A stretch of 8,062 bases of DNA. Origin: Anaerosoma sp034007245 (GTDB taxonomy: Bacteria > Actinomycetota > Coriobacteriia > Anaerosomatales > Anaerosomataceae). Of the stretch, positions 1 through 6,127 are shown one piece after another; positions within the stretch are counted from its first letter, which is position 1; the number at the start of each line of letters is the position of its first letter. Location of the stretch: contig JAVERH010000101.1 of NCBI GenBank assembly GCA_034007245.1, forward strand, positions 1 through 8,062, given 5' to 3'. The notes under the pieces are model-generated. The model had not been told where the DNA came from. It made no database searches and was given only the letters and a program-made list of their open reading frames with translations. A program made the translations under genes and the position numbers.

Positions 1-150
1 GTGGATGTCCCCTGAGGGGTACGGGAACATCTCGAGGATGTACTTCTTGGGCTTATCGGCCTCTTCAGTGACCGAATAGAGCCTCTCGGCGTCCCAGACG
101 GACTGCCACTTCTCCTCGATCGCGTGTGGTTCGTACTGTCTGCTGCTCAC
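1..150 (-). CDS. leuS: Leucyl-tRNA synthetase, N-terminal fragment (3' end outside window)
   Basis: LeuRS charges tRNA-Leu with leucine in the cytoplasm. Fifty codons are visible. They read as the typical LeuRS N-terminus: a YEPHAIEEKWQ segment (residues 6-16) followed by KKYILEMFPYPSGDIH. This leads straight into the class I HIGH motif, which the window edge cuts after its first histidine. Two in-frame starts exist, ATG at 156-154 and GTG at 150-148. GGAGG at 161-157 touches the ATG with no spacing but lies 6 nt from the GTG, so GTG is chosen. The leader from the upstream hairpin is under 75 nt, leaving no room for a T-box. The family call is firm; the rest of the protein cannot be judged. 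Confidence 0.93.
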   Translation of the reverse strand, partial: MSSRQYEPHAIEEKWQSVWDAERLYSVTEEADKPKKYILEMFPYPSGDIH

Positions 151-156
151 GTGCAT

Positions 157-161
157 CCTCC
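157..161 (-). promoter_or_regulatory. Shine-Dalgarno of leuS that decides the GTG start
   Basis: The minus strand reads GGAGG here. It lies 6 nt before the GTG at 150-148 and directly against the alternative ATG at 156-154. Normal ribosome spacing therefore favours the GTG. Confidence 0.75.
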
Positions 162-187
162 GACTCAGGTCTGTGCGGTATCCGCCT

Positions 188-193
188 ATGATA
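188..193 (-). promoter_or_regulatory. Possible -10 element for leuS
   Basis: The minus strand reads TATCAT, a 5/6 match to TATAAT, between the hairpin at 251-223 and leuS. No good -35 is present; the best candidate (TTTCTC, 18 nt upstream) is poor. Transcription would start near position 181, giving a leader of about 30 nt. This is a weak prediction, supported mainly by the need for a promoter after the hairpin. Confidence 0.3.
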
Positions 194-222
194 GCCGAGT
201 GAGTGCGGTGCGAGAAACGTAT

Positions 223-251
223 GGAGAGCCCGGACGATGTCCGGGCTCTCC
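223..251 (-). terminator. Hairpin, likely terminator of tRNA-Ala
   Basis: The arms 223-235 and 239-251 are perfectly complementary over 13 bp, with a 3-nt loop. On the minus strand the hairpin starts 11 nt after the encoded CCA end of tRNA-Ala. It is followed by ATACGTTTCTC, so the T-tract is short and interrupted. The position and very stable stem fit a terminator that separates the tRNA from leuS. The weak T-tract leaves open a role in RNA 3'-end processing or partial read-through into leuS. Confidence 0.65.
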
Positions 252-262
252 TGTCACTTCTT

Positions 263-338
263 TGGTGGAGCCAAGGGGGATCGAACCCCTGACCTCCTGG
301 CTGCCAGCCAGGCGCTCTCCCAGCTGAGCTATGGCCCC
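263..338 (-). tRNA. tRNA-Ala, anticodon GGC
   Basis: Seventy-six nucleotides fold as a full cloverleaf on the minus strand. The acceptor stem is GGGGCCA/TGGCTCC and includes the G3-U70 wobble pair that identifies tRNA-Ala to alanyl-tRNA synthetase. The D-arm contains AGCTCAGCTGGGAGAGC. The anticodon stem CCTGG/CCAGG encloses the loop CTGGCAG, giving anticodon GGC, which reads GCC and GCU. The T-arm contains GGTTCGATCC. The discriminator base is A and the CCA end is encoded (265-263). The gene has its own promoter upstream and a hairpin downstream, so it is probably transcribed alone. Confidence 0.97.
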
Positions 339-370
339 ACATCTGGGTCGCCCTAAGAGGCGCGAGCGCC

Positions 371-398
371 AGTATATCATCCTCGTCGTACGGGTCAA
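371..398 (-). promoter_or_regulatory. Promoter of tRNA-Ala
   Basis: On the minus strand TTGACC (398-393, 5/6 match to the -35 consensus) is followed after a 16-nt spacer by TATACT (376-371, 5/6 match to the -10 consensus). Transcription would start near 364, about 26 nt before the mature tRNA 5' end, as expected for a primary transcript trimmed by RNase P. The promoter lies just after the stop codon of the oxidoreductase gene, in the only space between the two genes. Confidence 0.75.
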
Positions 399-417
399 TC
401 GCCCGTCGGCTACCTTC

Positions 418-3400
418 TTACGCCGACGCCTTCGCACACGGCGAAGTACCCGCGGGAACGTCTCGCTCCCACTCCTTATCGATGTAGCAGAGCATCTTCG
501 GCAAGAAGTCATCCATGATAAGCGGCATCATGTTGGGCAGCAGCGCATCCATCGTCTCAGACAGCAGGTCGGGCATGAGATCCTCCATGTCCTGCGGCAA
601 CGGGCCTACGCGACGCGAAACCTCGGCAAGCATCGCTGGCATGACCTTCGGCATCATCGACGGCATCATCTTGGGCATCATCGACGGCATCATCTTACCC
701 ATGACCGCCAGACCACCCGGGATAGCACGAGCGACGCGCATCATCGGAAGCATCGCAGGCGGCATCGCCTTCATCATCTCAGGCAGGAGCGCCACCATGA
801 TGCTGGTGATCGATTCGGGCTTCATGAGCCAGATGAACTTCTCGAAGTGACCCCACATCTCCATCGCGTACGGCGTGGGGTCCGCGTGTGCGATACCCAG
901 ACCGTCCATCGCGAGGTGCGCGAGGTCGAGAACCTCCATCGGGATATCCTTCTTCTCGATCGAGTCACGGAACTGCACCTGACAGCACGGGCAGAGCGCC
1001 ACCATCGCGTCGGCACCCACGTCGACCGCCTCATCGAGGCGCATCTTTCCGAGCTCGGGAGCCACCGGTGTGTCGCCGATCAACGTGAGTACCGAGCCGC
1101 AGCACAGGCCGTCCTCGCAGTTGTGCTCCATCTCGACGAAGTTCACGCCGGGGATCGCTTTGATCATCTCGCGCGGTGCCTCGTAGTTGCCCTGGGCGCG
1201 GCCCATGTGGCACGAGTCGTGGAACGTGAGCGTCTTGTTCACTTCGTGGGTGAACTCAAACGCGCCCTCGGCGATGGATTCGGCCACGATCTCCGAGTAG
1301 TGCTTCACCTCGAACTCGTACTCCTCGCCACGCTCGGCGGCTAGGTTGGCGTAGAGCTCTTTCCACACCAGCCCGCACGCGGGGCAGGAGGTCACGATCG
1401 TCTTGGCGCCGCGCTTCCGGGCTTCAGCGACATTGTGCTCGTAGATCTCCTCGAAGATGTCCCAGCGACCGGCGACTTTCATCGGGATACCACAGCATGC
1501 TTCGTCGGTGCCCATATAGTTGAACTTCACACCCGCGGCATCCAACAGCTCCACGGAGGACTGCGCCACGTCCTCGTTCACGTAGCTCGCGGTGCAGCCT
1601 GCAAAGTACAGGATGTCCGAGGTAGGATCGAGCTTCTCGGCGATGTGCTCGGGCATCCAGTCGGCACGCTTCTCGCGCTTCCCGGCCCAGATGTTCAACT
1701 CTCCACGGAGCGCGGCACCCATCATCTCGAAGGGCGGGAAGGTCATGCGACCTTCTTCCTGGATCAGCTCGCCGCGCATCGCCATCCAGGAGTGCTCCAC
1801 CGGTAGCTGCAACTGGCAACGCGTGTTGCAGACCTCGCACGTGGTACAGACGAGGAAGGTGTCGATCATCTTCTGGTCGAACTTCTCGCGACCTTCGAGC
1901 ACCTCCTTGATGTATGCGTACTTGCCGCGCGGAGAGTGGCTCATCCAGCCGCGAACACTGTACTCCTCACACGTCGGCACACAGTAGCCGCACTGTGCGC
2001 ACGCATAGCTGTAGAACGCGACATCGCCCGGGATGCCGTTCTTCATCTCGAGAGACTCGACCTTCTTCGGGGGCGTGGCAAGGTTCGCGATCGGCCGGAC
2101 GACCGGCTCGAGCGCGAGTGCGAACTTCATGAACCCGTTGAGCAAGCTCGAGCCCACCACCTTCTTGGGGTTGAGCAGATCACCGGGGTCGTTGGTACGC
2201 TTGAACGCCTGTAGCGCTGCAAGCTTAGCCTCGCCGAGGACCGACTTACCCTCCTGGCGGAAGTACAAGCCCGTGCTGTACGCACCACCGCGGTGCTGGT
2301 TCGCGATCTTGATGACGACGAGTGAGAGCGCAAACGCGATATTGAACGCGAGCGAGCGCTCATCGTGCGGGATGAAGCCGAGTAGGACGACCTTGTCGCC
2401 CTTGCCGAGCATTCCCTCCAGGATGAACGGCTGCTTCACACGGGAGTCGATCGCAGAGAGGACCTCGCCGAGCTGATCCAGTGGCACGACCACTTCGGTC
2501 GGGACGATGGACGGCCCGACTCGCTTCAGGCGCATCGGCGCGAACCGCTGCTCCCACTCGTGCTCGGCCGCTTCAGCATCGAGCTCGGTGCCGCCTGCAT
2601 CCGCAAGGATGGCCTTGAGCGGCGCATCGATGATCGCGTGACGTGCGGCCGGGTACGCGATCACCGCGAGGAAGGCCTCCGGCAGCTCCGGCTCGTAATG
2701 CTCGTGCGCCAGCTCGTACGGGTGGCCGTGACGATGTGGAAGGGTCTTCTTGAGCCTGATCGACTCGGGGTTGAGAAAGGTGAGTGACCAGATCGGCAGT
2801 CTCTGTGCGGAGAATGCGGAGAGTGCCTTCTGAAGAGCCTCGATCGTGGGAAGCGCGAGGAGACGGTGTACTTCATCCTCGAGAGGACGGATGCCGAACT
2901 CCATCTCCGTGATGATGCCAGTGATACCTTCGGCATCGGCGACAAGCCGTTCGAGCTCGTCGCCCGTGTACTCCCTCACGGAGCCATCGAGATGAACGAC
3001 CCGTGCCGAGTACACGCTCTCCTTGAAGAAGCCGTGCTCGTAGCTACCGAACCCCGCACCGCCCTGGGCGAACCAGCCGGCGACGGTCGAGGAAGGAAGC
3101 GACGATGGATAAAGGCGTAGGTCGAGGTCCTTGTGGTTGAGTTGCTTCTGGAGCGGTTCCCACAGCGTTCCACCGAAGACACGCACGGTCATCGCTTCAG
3201 TATCCACCGAGATGAGCCCGGCCATGGCCGACATGTCCGCAACGATCGCACCCTCAACCGGCAGCACGCCACCGTAACCGGAGGTCGACATACCGCGCGG
3301 CACAACGGCGATGCGTTCGACCCGAGCGACTCGCATGAGCGAAACGACCTCGTCCTCACTCACGGGGCGAACGACCGCGCCGGCGATACCGGTTGGAACC

Positions 3401-3531
3401 AGCGGCTTGATGAGGCGCGGCATCGCACCGATGTCCGATGAATAGAGCTTGCGCTCCACGCGATCGGTACGCATTCGGTCGCCGAAGATCTCCCTGAGCT
3501 GTGACTCGACTTGCTCGCTAACCGCACCCAT
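418..3531 (-). CDS. Fused FAD-linked oxidase / Fe-S (GlpC/HdrB-like CCG) oxidoreductase with Met-rich C-terminal tail
   Basis: A 1037-residue, probably cytoplasmic electron-transfer enzyme; no signal peptide is seen. Residues about 40-215 are an FAD_binding_4 (VAO-type) domain, with PRGMSTSGYGG at 78-88 and YPSSLPSSTVAG at 141-152. Residues about 220-460 are an oxidase-C-like part ending in FKRTNDPGDLLNPKK. The usual EHGDG-type motif is not evident; NQHRGGAYSTG (411-421) stands in that area. Two 4Fe-4S motifs follow: C511/514/517/521 and C562/565/568/572. Two complete CCG domains come next: C646, C679-680, C716/719 and C774, C810-811, C847/850. Their spacings fit CX31-39CCX35-36CXXC, known to hold non-cubane clusters in HdrB. 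Residues 903-1013 are Met/Pro-rich. The architecture resembles D-lactate/2-hydroxyacid dehydrogenases of the YdiJ/GlcD-GlcF type, with flavin oxidation passing electrons through the clusters. Substrate and acceptor are unknown. ATG with GGAAGGA 7 nt upstream fixes the start. It has its own promoter with two operator-like dyads. Confidence 0.9.
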   Translation of the reverse strand: MGAVSEQVESQLREIFGDRMRTDRVERKLYSSDIGAMPRLIKPLVPTGIAGAVVRPVSEDEVVSLMRVARVERIAVVPRGMSTSGYGGVLPVEGAIVADMSAMAGLISVDTEAMTVRVFGGTLWEPLQKQLNHKDLDLRLYPSSLPSSTVAGWFAQGGAGFGSYEHGFFKESVYSARVVHLDGSVREYTGDELERLVADAEGITGIITEMEFGIRPLEDEVHRLLALPTIEALQKALSAFSAQRLPIWSLTFLNPESIRLKKTLPHRHGHPYELAHEHYEPELPEAFLAVIAYPAARHAIIDAPLKAILADAGGTELDAEAAEHEWEQRFAPMRLKRVGPSIVPTEVVVPLDQLGEVLSAIDSRVKQPFILEGMLGKGDKVVLLGFIPHDERSLAFNIAFALSLVVIKIANQHRGGAYSTGLYFRQEGKSVLGEAKLAALQAFKRTNDPGDLLNPKKVVGSSLLNGFMKFALALEPVVRPIANLATPPKKVESLEMKNGIPGDVAFYSYACAQCGYCVPTCEEYSVRGWMSHSPRGKYAYIKEVLEGREKFDQKMIDTFLVCTTCEVCNTRCQLQLPVEHSWMAMRGELIQEEGRMTFPPFEMMGAALRGELNIWAGKREKRADWMPEHIAEKLDPTSDILYFAGCTASYVNEDVAQSSVELLDAAGVKFNYMGTDEACCGIPMKVAGRWDIFEEIYEHNVAEARKRGAKTIVTSCPACGLVWKELYANLAAERGEEYEFEVKHYSEIVAESIAEGAFEFTHEVNKTLTFHDSCHMGRAQGNYEAPREMIKAIPGVNFVEMEHNCEDGLCCGSVLTLIGDTPVAPELGKMRLDEAVDVGADAMVALCPCCQVQFRDSIEKKDIPMEVLDLAHLAMDGLGIAHADPTPYAMEMWGHFEKFIWLMKPESITSIMVALLPEMMKAMPPAMLPMMRVARAIPGGLAVMGKMMPSMMPKMMPSMMPKVMPAMLAEVSRRVGPLPQDMEDLMPDLLSETMDALLPNMMPLIMDDFLPKMLCYIDKEWERDVPAGTSPCAKASA
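493..825 (-). other. Met/Pro-rich tail of the oxidoreductase
   Basis: Residues 903-1013 contain 26 methionines in 111 residues; 18 of these fall within residues 912-967. MMP or MP steps recur every four residues in the core (946-965) and more loosely on both sides, for example LLPEMM, LLPNMM and FLPKML. Acidic residues dominate the later part (981-1008). No known domain is recognised. The tail could be a hydrophobic membrane or protein docking segment, or a soft-metal-binding segment; the sequence alone does not decide. Confidence 0.8.
649..696 (-). repeat. 24-bp tandem duplication coding for KMMPSMMP twice
   Basis: Two adjacent 24-bp units (696-673 and 672-649) differ only at their last base. 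They are exact multiples of a codon and encode residues 946-953 and 954-961. Within each unit ATGATGCC recurs, so a finer 12-bp periodicity is also present. The near identity of the units points to a recent duplication, or to continued slippage that keeps the frame. Confidence 0.9.
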
Positions 3532-3538
3532 GCGCCAG

Positions 3539-3545
3539 TCCTTCC
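3539..3545 (-). promoter_or_regulatory. Shine-Dalgarno of the oxidoreductase gene
   Basis: The minus strand reads GGAAGGA, 7 nt before the ATG at 3531-3529. This is the clearest ATG start in the window. Confidence 0.75.
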
Positions 3546-3591
3546 GTGTCGGAGTCCGTACCTACCCCCGGCACAGCACAACAAGACCGAG

Positions 3592-3607
3592 ATACCTATG
3601 GGGGTAT
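3592..3607. promoter_or_regulatory. Operator-like dyad A (CsoR/CstR-type)
   Basis: The plus strand reads ATACCTATGGGGGTAT, with ATACC and GGTAT as inverted ends around a G-rich core. It resembles, from memory, CsoR-type copper operators (such as ATACCCTACGGGGGTAT of Bacillus) and the persulfide-sensor CstR sites. It covers roughly +1 to +16 of the predicted oxidoreductase transcript, a position where a bound repressor would block initiation. No regulator gene is visible in the window. Confidence 0.45.
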
Positions 3608-3613
3608 GTGAGA

Positions 3614-3642
3614 ACGATACCCCTGCCCGTATCCGGCGTCAA
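3614..3642 (-). promoter_or_regulatory. Promoter of the oxidoreductase gene
   Basis: On the minus strand TTGACG (3642-3637) and TATCGT (3619-3614) are separated by the ideal 17 nt. The -35 matches 5/6 and the -10 matches 4/6. Transcription would start near 3607 and leave a leader of about 76 nt before the ATG. The promoter lies just downstream of the transporter stop codon. No convincing terminator precedes it, so some read-through from the upstream operon is possible. Confidence 0.6.
3617..3632. promoter_or_regulatory. Operator-like dyad B (CsoR/CstR-type)
   Basis: The plus strand reads ATACCCCTGCCCGTAT, with ATAC/GTAT inverted ends and the same 16-bp length as dyad A. The two centres are 25 bp apart. 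Dyad B covers most of the promoter spacer and overlaps the -10 hexamer by three bases, the classical place for a repressor site. Its interior is less symmetrical than that of dyad A. Confidence 0.4.
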
Positions 3643-3661
3643 TAAGAAGTCCAGGCGTCCT

Positions 3662-4552
3662 TTATCGCTCCCCTGGCGGCGCCCCTGCTCCGCGGATCGA
3701 CCCGATCACCTCGGCCACGATCATCCCTGCGAAGATAAGCGCACTTCCGACCACACCGCTCAGCCCGAGACGCTCACCGGCAAACCACCCGAATATGCCG
3801 CCGAACACCGGCTCCATGATCAAGATGAGTGCGGTCTTGGTGGGCGAAAGGATACGCTGCGCGTATGTCTGCACCGCGAAGGCGACCGCAGAGGCGAAAA
3901 CACCGGTGAGCACGAGCGCAAACCACACGCCTCCGTCCCCGGGAAGCCCGCGGGGCTCACTCACCAACGAGATGAACCCGGACACCACACCAACGGTCGC
4001 GAGTTGCACGAGCGTGAGCGGGGCCACGTCATGCCGGGTCCCCAGACCACCGAGCACGATGAAGTGTCCGCTCAGTGCGAACGCGCAGATGAGGACACGC
4101 GTGTCGCCGATGGTCCACGCATCTACGCTACCGCCTGCAAGGAACCAGAGTCCCGTCACCGCGAGCAGTACGCCGACCACAGTGGTGAGGTGAGGTATCC
4201 GCCGCAGTACGAGCGCCTGAAGCGCAGGTGTGATCACTACGAACATCCCGGTGATGAACGCAGCCCTGGATACCGTCGTGTCCTGCAGCCCCCAGGTCTG
4301 AAACACATAGCCCGCCGTCAGGAACAGTCCTGCAAGCACACCCACGCCAAGCGTATCACGACGCATGAGCCGCACCGATGACGGCACGACCACGATGAAC
4401 GCAAGCACAGCGATCGCGAAGCGCAGCGTGAGGAACGCGTACATCGGGTAACGGGAGACCGCATCCTTCACGGTCACGAACGTACCGCCCCACACCACCG
4501 CAACTCCTACGAGCGCAAGCTGCACACCGTAGGTGCGAAGCGCCCGCTTCAC
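3662..4552 (-). CDS. EamA/DMT-family transporter
   Basis: This is an inner-membrane protein of 296 residues, the usual length for a drug/metabolite transporter with two EamA repeats. About ten hydrophobic helices are visible. The first repeat (residues about 10-137) contains WGGTFVTVKD at 21-30 and AAFITGMFVVITPALQAL at 97-114. The second (about 150-285) contains TKTALILIMEPVFGGIFGWFAGE at 238-260, the typical family signature before the last helices. The substrate cannot be predicted; relatives export metabolites or amino acids. The GTG start overlaps the rsfS stop as GTGA (4552-4549), with AGAGG 4 nt upstream, so translation is probably coupled. It is the last gene of the proA operon. The protein ends in a short basic Gly/Pro tail. 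Confidence 0.9.
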   Translation of the reverse strand: MKRALRTYGVQLALVGVAVVWGGTFVTVKDAVSRYPMYAFLTLRFAIAVLAFIVVVPSSVRLMRRDTLGVGVLAGLFLTAGYVFQTWGLQDTTVSRAAFITGMFVVITPALQALVLRRIPHLTTVVGVLLAVTGLWFLAGGSVDAWTIGDTRVLICAFALSGHFIVLGGLGTRHDVAPLTLVQLATVGVVSGFISLVSEPRGLPGDGGVWFALVLTGVFASAVAFAVQTYAQRILSPTKTALILIMEPVFGGIFGWFAGERLGLSGVVGSALIFAGMIVAEVIGSIRGAGAPPGER

Positions 4553-4920
4553 CGTGCCTCTGTCGACGGCTCCGACTCAGGCAGATCAAGACGCGGCGCG
4601 TCCGACCACAGCTTCTCGAGACGGTAGAACTCCCGCTCCTCGGGCTGGAACACGTGGACCACCACATCAGCGAAGTCGAGCAGGACCCATTTGTGCTCAC
4701 TCAGGCCCTCACGACCGATGGGCTTCACGCCTCCCTGCTCGCGCAGGACATCCTCGATCTCATCGGCGATCGCGGCGACCTGGCGGTCGCTGCTACCGGT
4801 CACGATCACAAAGTACGACGTGATCACGATGGTGTCGGCGACATCGAACACCACCGGGTCGATCGCCTTCTTCGATGCGGCCGCTGAGGCCGCCAACAGC
4901 GCTAGCTCGCGGGGTTCCAG
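4549..4920 (-). CDS. rsfS: Ribosome silencing factor RsfS (Iojap family), probable CTG start
   Basis: RsfS binds ribosomal protein uL14 on the 50S subunit and blocks subunit joining when nutrients are low. Family signatures are clear: KKAIDPVVFDVAD (17-29), SYFVIVTGSSDRQVAAIADEIE (35-56), GREGLSEHKWVLLDFADVVVHVF (69-91) and the end motif EEREFYRLEKLW (94-105). The first ATG/GTG/TTG-type start is TTG at 4896-4894. It has no Shine-Dalgarno and would remove the expected N-terminal helix ELALLAASAAA. Upstream in frame, CTG at 4920-4918 is preceded by GAAAGGAG with a 7-nt gap, and no ATG, GTG or TTG occurs between it and the in-frame stop at 4992-4990. CTG is therefore the best start, giving 123 residues. 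It lies 22 nt after the LCP gene and overlaps the transporter start by 4 nt. Confidence 0.9.
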   Translation of the reverse strand: MEPRELALLAASAAASKKAIDPVVFDVADTIVITSYFVIVTGSSDRQVAAIADEIEDVLREQGGVKPIGREGLSEHKWVLLDFADVVVHVFQPEEREFYRLEKLWSDAPRLDLPESEPSTEAR

Positions 4921-4928
4921 TGTCCTGC

Positions 4929-4936
4929 TCCTTTCG
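4929..4936 (-). promoter_or_regulatory. Shine-Dalgarno of rsfS pointing to a CTG start
   Basis: The minus strand reads GAAAGGAG, 7 nt before CTG at 4920-4918 and over 30 nt before the TTG at 4896. It lies in the 22-nt gap after the preceding stop codon. This placement is the main reason for choosing CTG. Confidence 0.65.
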
Positions 4937-4942
4937 GTCCTA

Positions 4943-6127
4943 TTACTGGGTCTCTGTCGGCGGAACGTAGTCCCTGCCGATGATGACGATCACGTCGGCG
5001 ACGTCTTGCTCCGACGGTTTGTCGACGACCTCACCTGTGCCAAGCGCACTCTTCACTTGCTCGCCCTGCTTCAAATCGCCATCCTGCACGACGATCATAG
5101 TCGTATCGTAGTCGAAGCGGTCAGCGTTCTTGGTGTCCACGACCCGCATGCCTGCTGCAATCATCTGCTGAGCTGCCTCACCCGCGATACCCGGTGTCCC
5201 TGCCCCGTTGTAGATGATCACGCGCACCGAGGAGTCGTCCGCACCGAGACGTACGTCCCACCACTGCAAGAGCAGATCAGCGATCTGGTCGCGCTGCGGC
5301 TCGAAGAACGTCTCGCCGCCAAGGTCGATCGGTTTGACGGGCAGCGGCACAAGCGCTGTACGCTCGCCCTCCACTGTCGCGATGAACTCGCCGATACGTA
5401 TGCGGTCCTCCTCCGTGAGTTTCGTGTCGGTGATGTTGTCCATCACATCACGGAGGCTCTGGTTGGTCATCGCATCTTGATAAACAGTGCTATCCACCAC
5501 GACGTAGTGCTCGAAGGGTACGCTCAGGTAGTTGGATATCGCGGCAAGCGAGACACCCGGCCCCCCGGTGATACTGTCCCCGACACGCTCGAAGCCCTGT
5601 CCCGGAACCTCCATGAACGCACCGCTCGGCACGGCGATACCGAGTATCTGTCGGTCTCCCTCATCCAGTCGCACGGCGAGGAAGTCGGCACTGCCGCTGC
5701 CATCCGTGCCGATGATCAGCAGATTCTCCTTCGCCTTCTCCGCCCGGGCCTCGGGAGTAGCCTGCTCGACCGCATCGCGCTTCGCCATCCACCGAGCCCC
5801 GGCGTTCACACCGACCGCAAGCACAAAGAGCACGAGGGCGAGAGCGACGACGCTACCAAGAACGATACCGAGGATCTGAAAGCCTGCAAGCAACCCGTTG
5901 CGGGTCGTTCGCACGCCGTCACGGACGCTATCGCGAACACGCTGCGACTTCGCATCGCGCCGGACCTTGCGGCCAAGCTTGGACGAACGCTTCGACGCAC
6001 GCCAACCTTCGCCCTGCGGCGCGATCGCGGGCCTCTCGGGCGTCTCTACGTGACTTCGTCGGCGCGGATAGTCCGTTGCGCTTGGCGGAGGCGATGCCTG
6101 TGGCTTCAATCGCTTGCGCTTACTCAC
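4943..6127 (-). CDS. LCP-like membrane protein with LytR_C domain
   Basis: A 394-residue envelope protein. Residues 1-78 form a basic, Arg/Lys-rich cytoplasmic part. One transmembrane helix spans about 79-108 and the rest should be extracytoplasmic. Residues about 134-215 align by eye with an LCP (LytR-CpsA-Psr) core: ENLLIIGTDGSGSADFLAVRL, then ILGIAVPSGAF, then SLAAISNYLSVPFEHYVVVD. Residues 300-387 are a good LytR_C domain (VRVIIYNGAGTPGIAGEAAQQM ... VADVIVIIGRDY). Active LCP enzymes attach glycopolymers to peptidoglycan. Here the expected Arg-rich D-x-R/RSD segment reads TDGSGSADF and the SxPRDT step reads AVPSGAF, so catalytic arginines appear lost and enzyme activity is doubtful. The GTG start overlaps the yqeK stop (GTGA, 6127-6124). 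No good Shine-Dalgarno is present, which suggests coupling. Confidence 0.85.
   Translation of the reverse strand: MSKRKRLKPQASPPPSATDYPRRRSHVETPERPAIAPQGEGWRASKRSSKLGRKVRRDAKSQRVRDSVRDGVRTTRNGLLAGFQILGIVLGSVVALALVLFVLAVGVNAGARWMAKRDAVEQATPEARAEKAKENLLIIGTDGSGSADFLAVRLDEGDRQILGIAVPSGAFMEVPGQGFERVGDSITGGPGVSLAAISNYLSVPFEHYVVVDSTVYQDAMTNQSLRDVMDNITDTKLTEEDRIRIGEFIATVEGERTALVPLPVKPIDLGGETFFEPQRDQIADLLLQWWDVRLGADDSSVRVIIYNGAGTPGIAGEAAQQMIAAGMRVVDTKNADRFDYDTTMIVVQDGDLKQGEQVKSALGTGEVVDKPSEQDVADVIVIIGRDYVPPTETQ

Noticed and set aside
151..222. T-box riboswitch upstream of leuS
   Set aside because: The leader is under 75 nt, has no T-box core sequence and no specifier stem.
223..251. Mobile-element terminal repeat or attachment site next to the tRNA
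   Set aside because: The dyad is a compact hairpin with a 3-nt loop, and no copy of the tRNA 3' end, integrase or transposase occurs in the window.
384..409. Small inverted repeat ACGGG/CCCGT as terminator of the oxidoreductase gene
   Set aside because: The stem is only 5 bp with a 7-nt loop and no T-tract, and it overlaps the -35 of the tRNA promoter. No convincing terminator was found for this gene.
186..512. Minus-strand open frame of 108 codons
   Set aside because: It runs through the tRNA-Ala gene, its promoter and the hairpin, and overlaps the end of the oxidoreductase in another frame.
331..1344. Plus-strand open frame of 337 codons, rich in His and Arg
   Set aside because: It lies antisense to the oxidoreductase tail and CCG region, overlaps the tRNA, has a biased His/Arg composition typical of a GC-rich shadow frame, and shows no recognisable domain.
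3633..3661. Terminator after the transporter gene
   Set aside because: The GGCGTC copies here are direct, not inverted, repeats; no stable hairpin with a T-tract is visible.
3449..4381. Plus-strand open frame of 310 codons
   Set aside because: It is antisense to the transporter and crosses the promoter region; its composition is hydrophilic and low in complexity, without domains.
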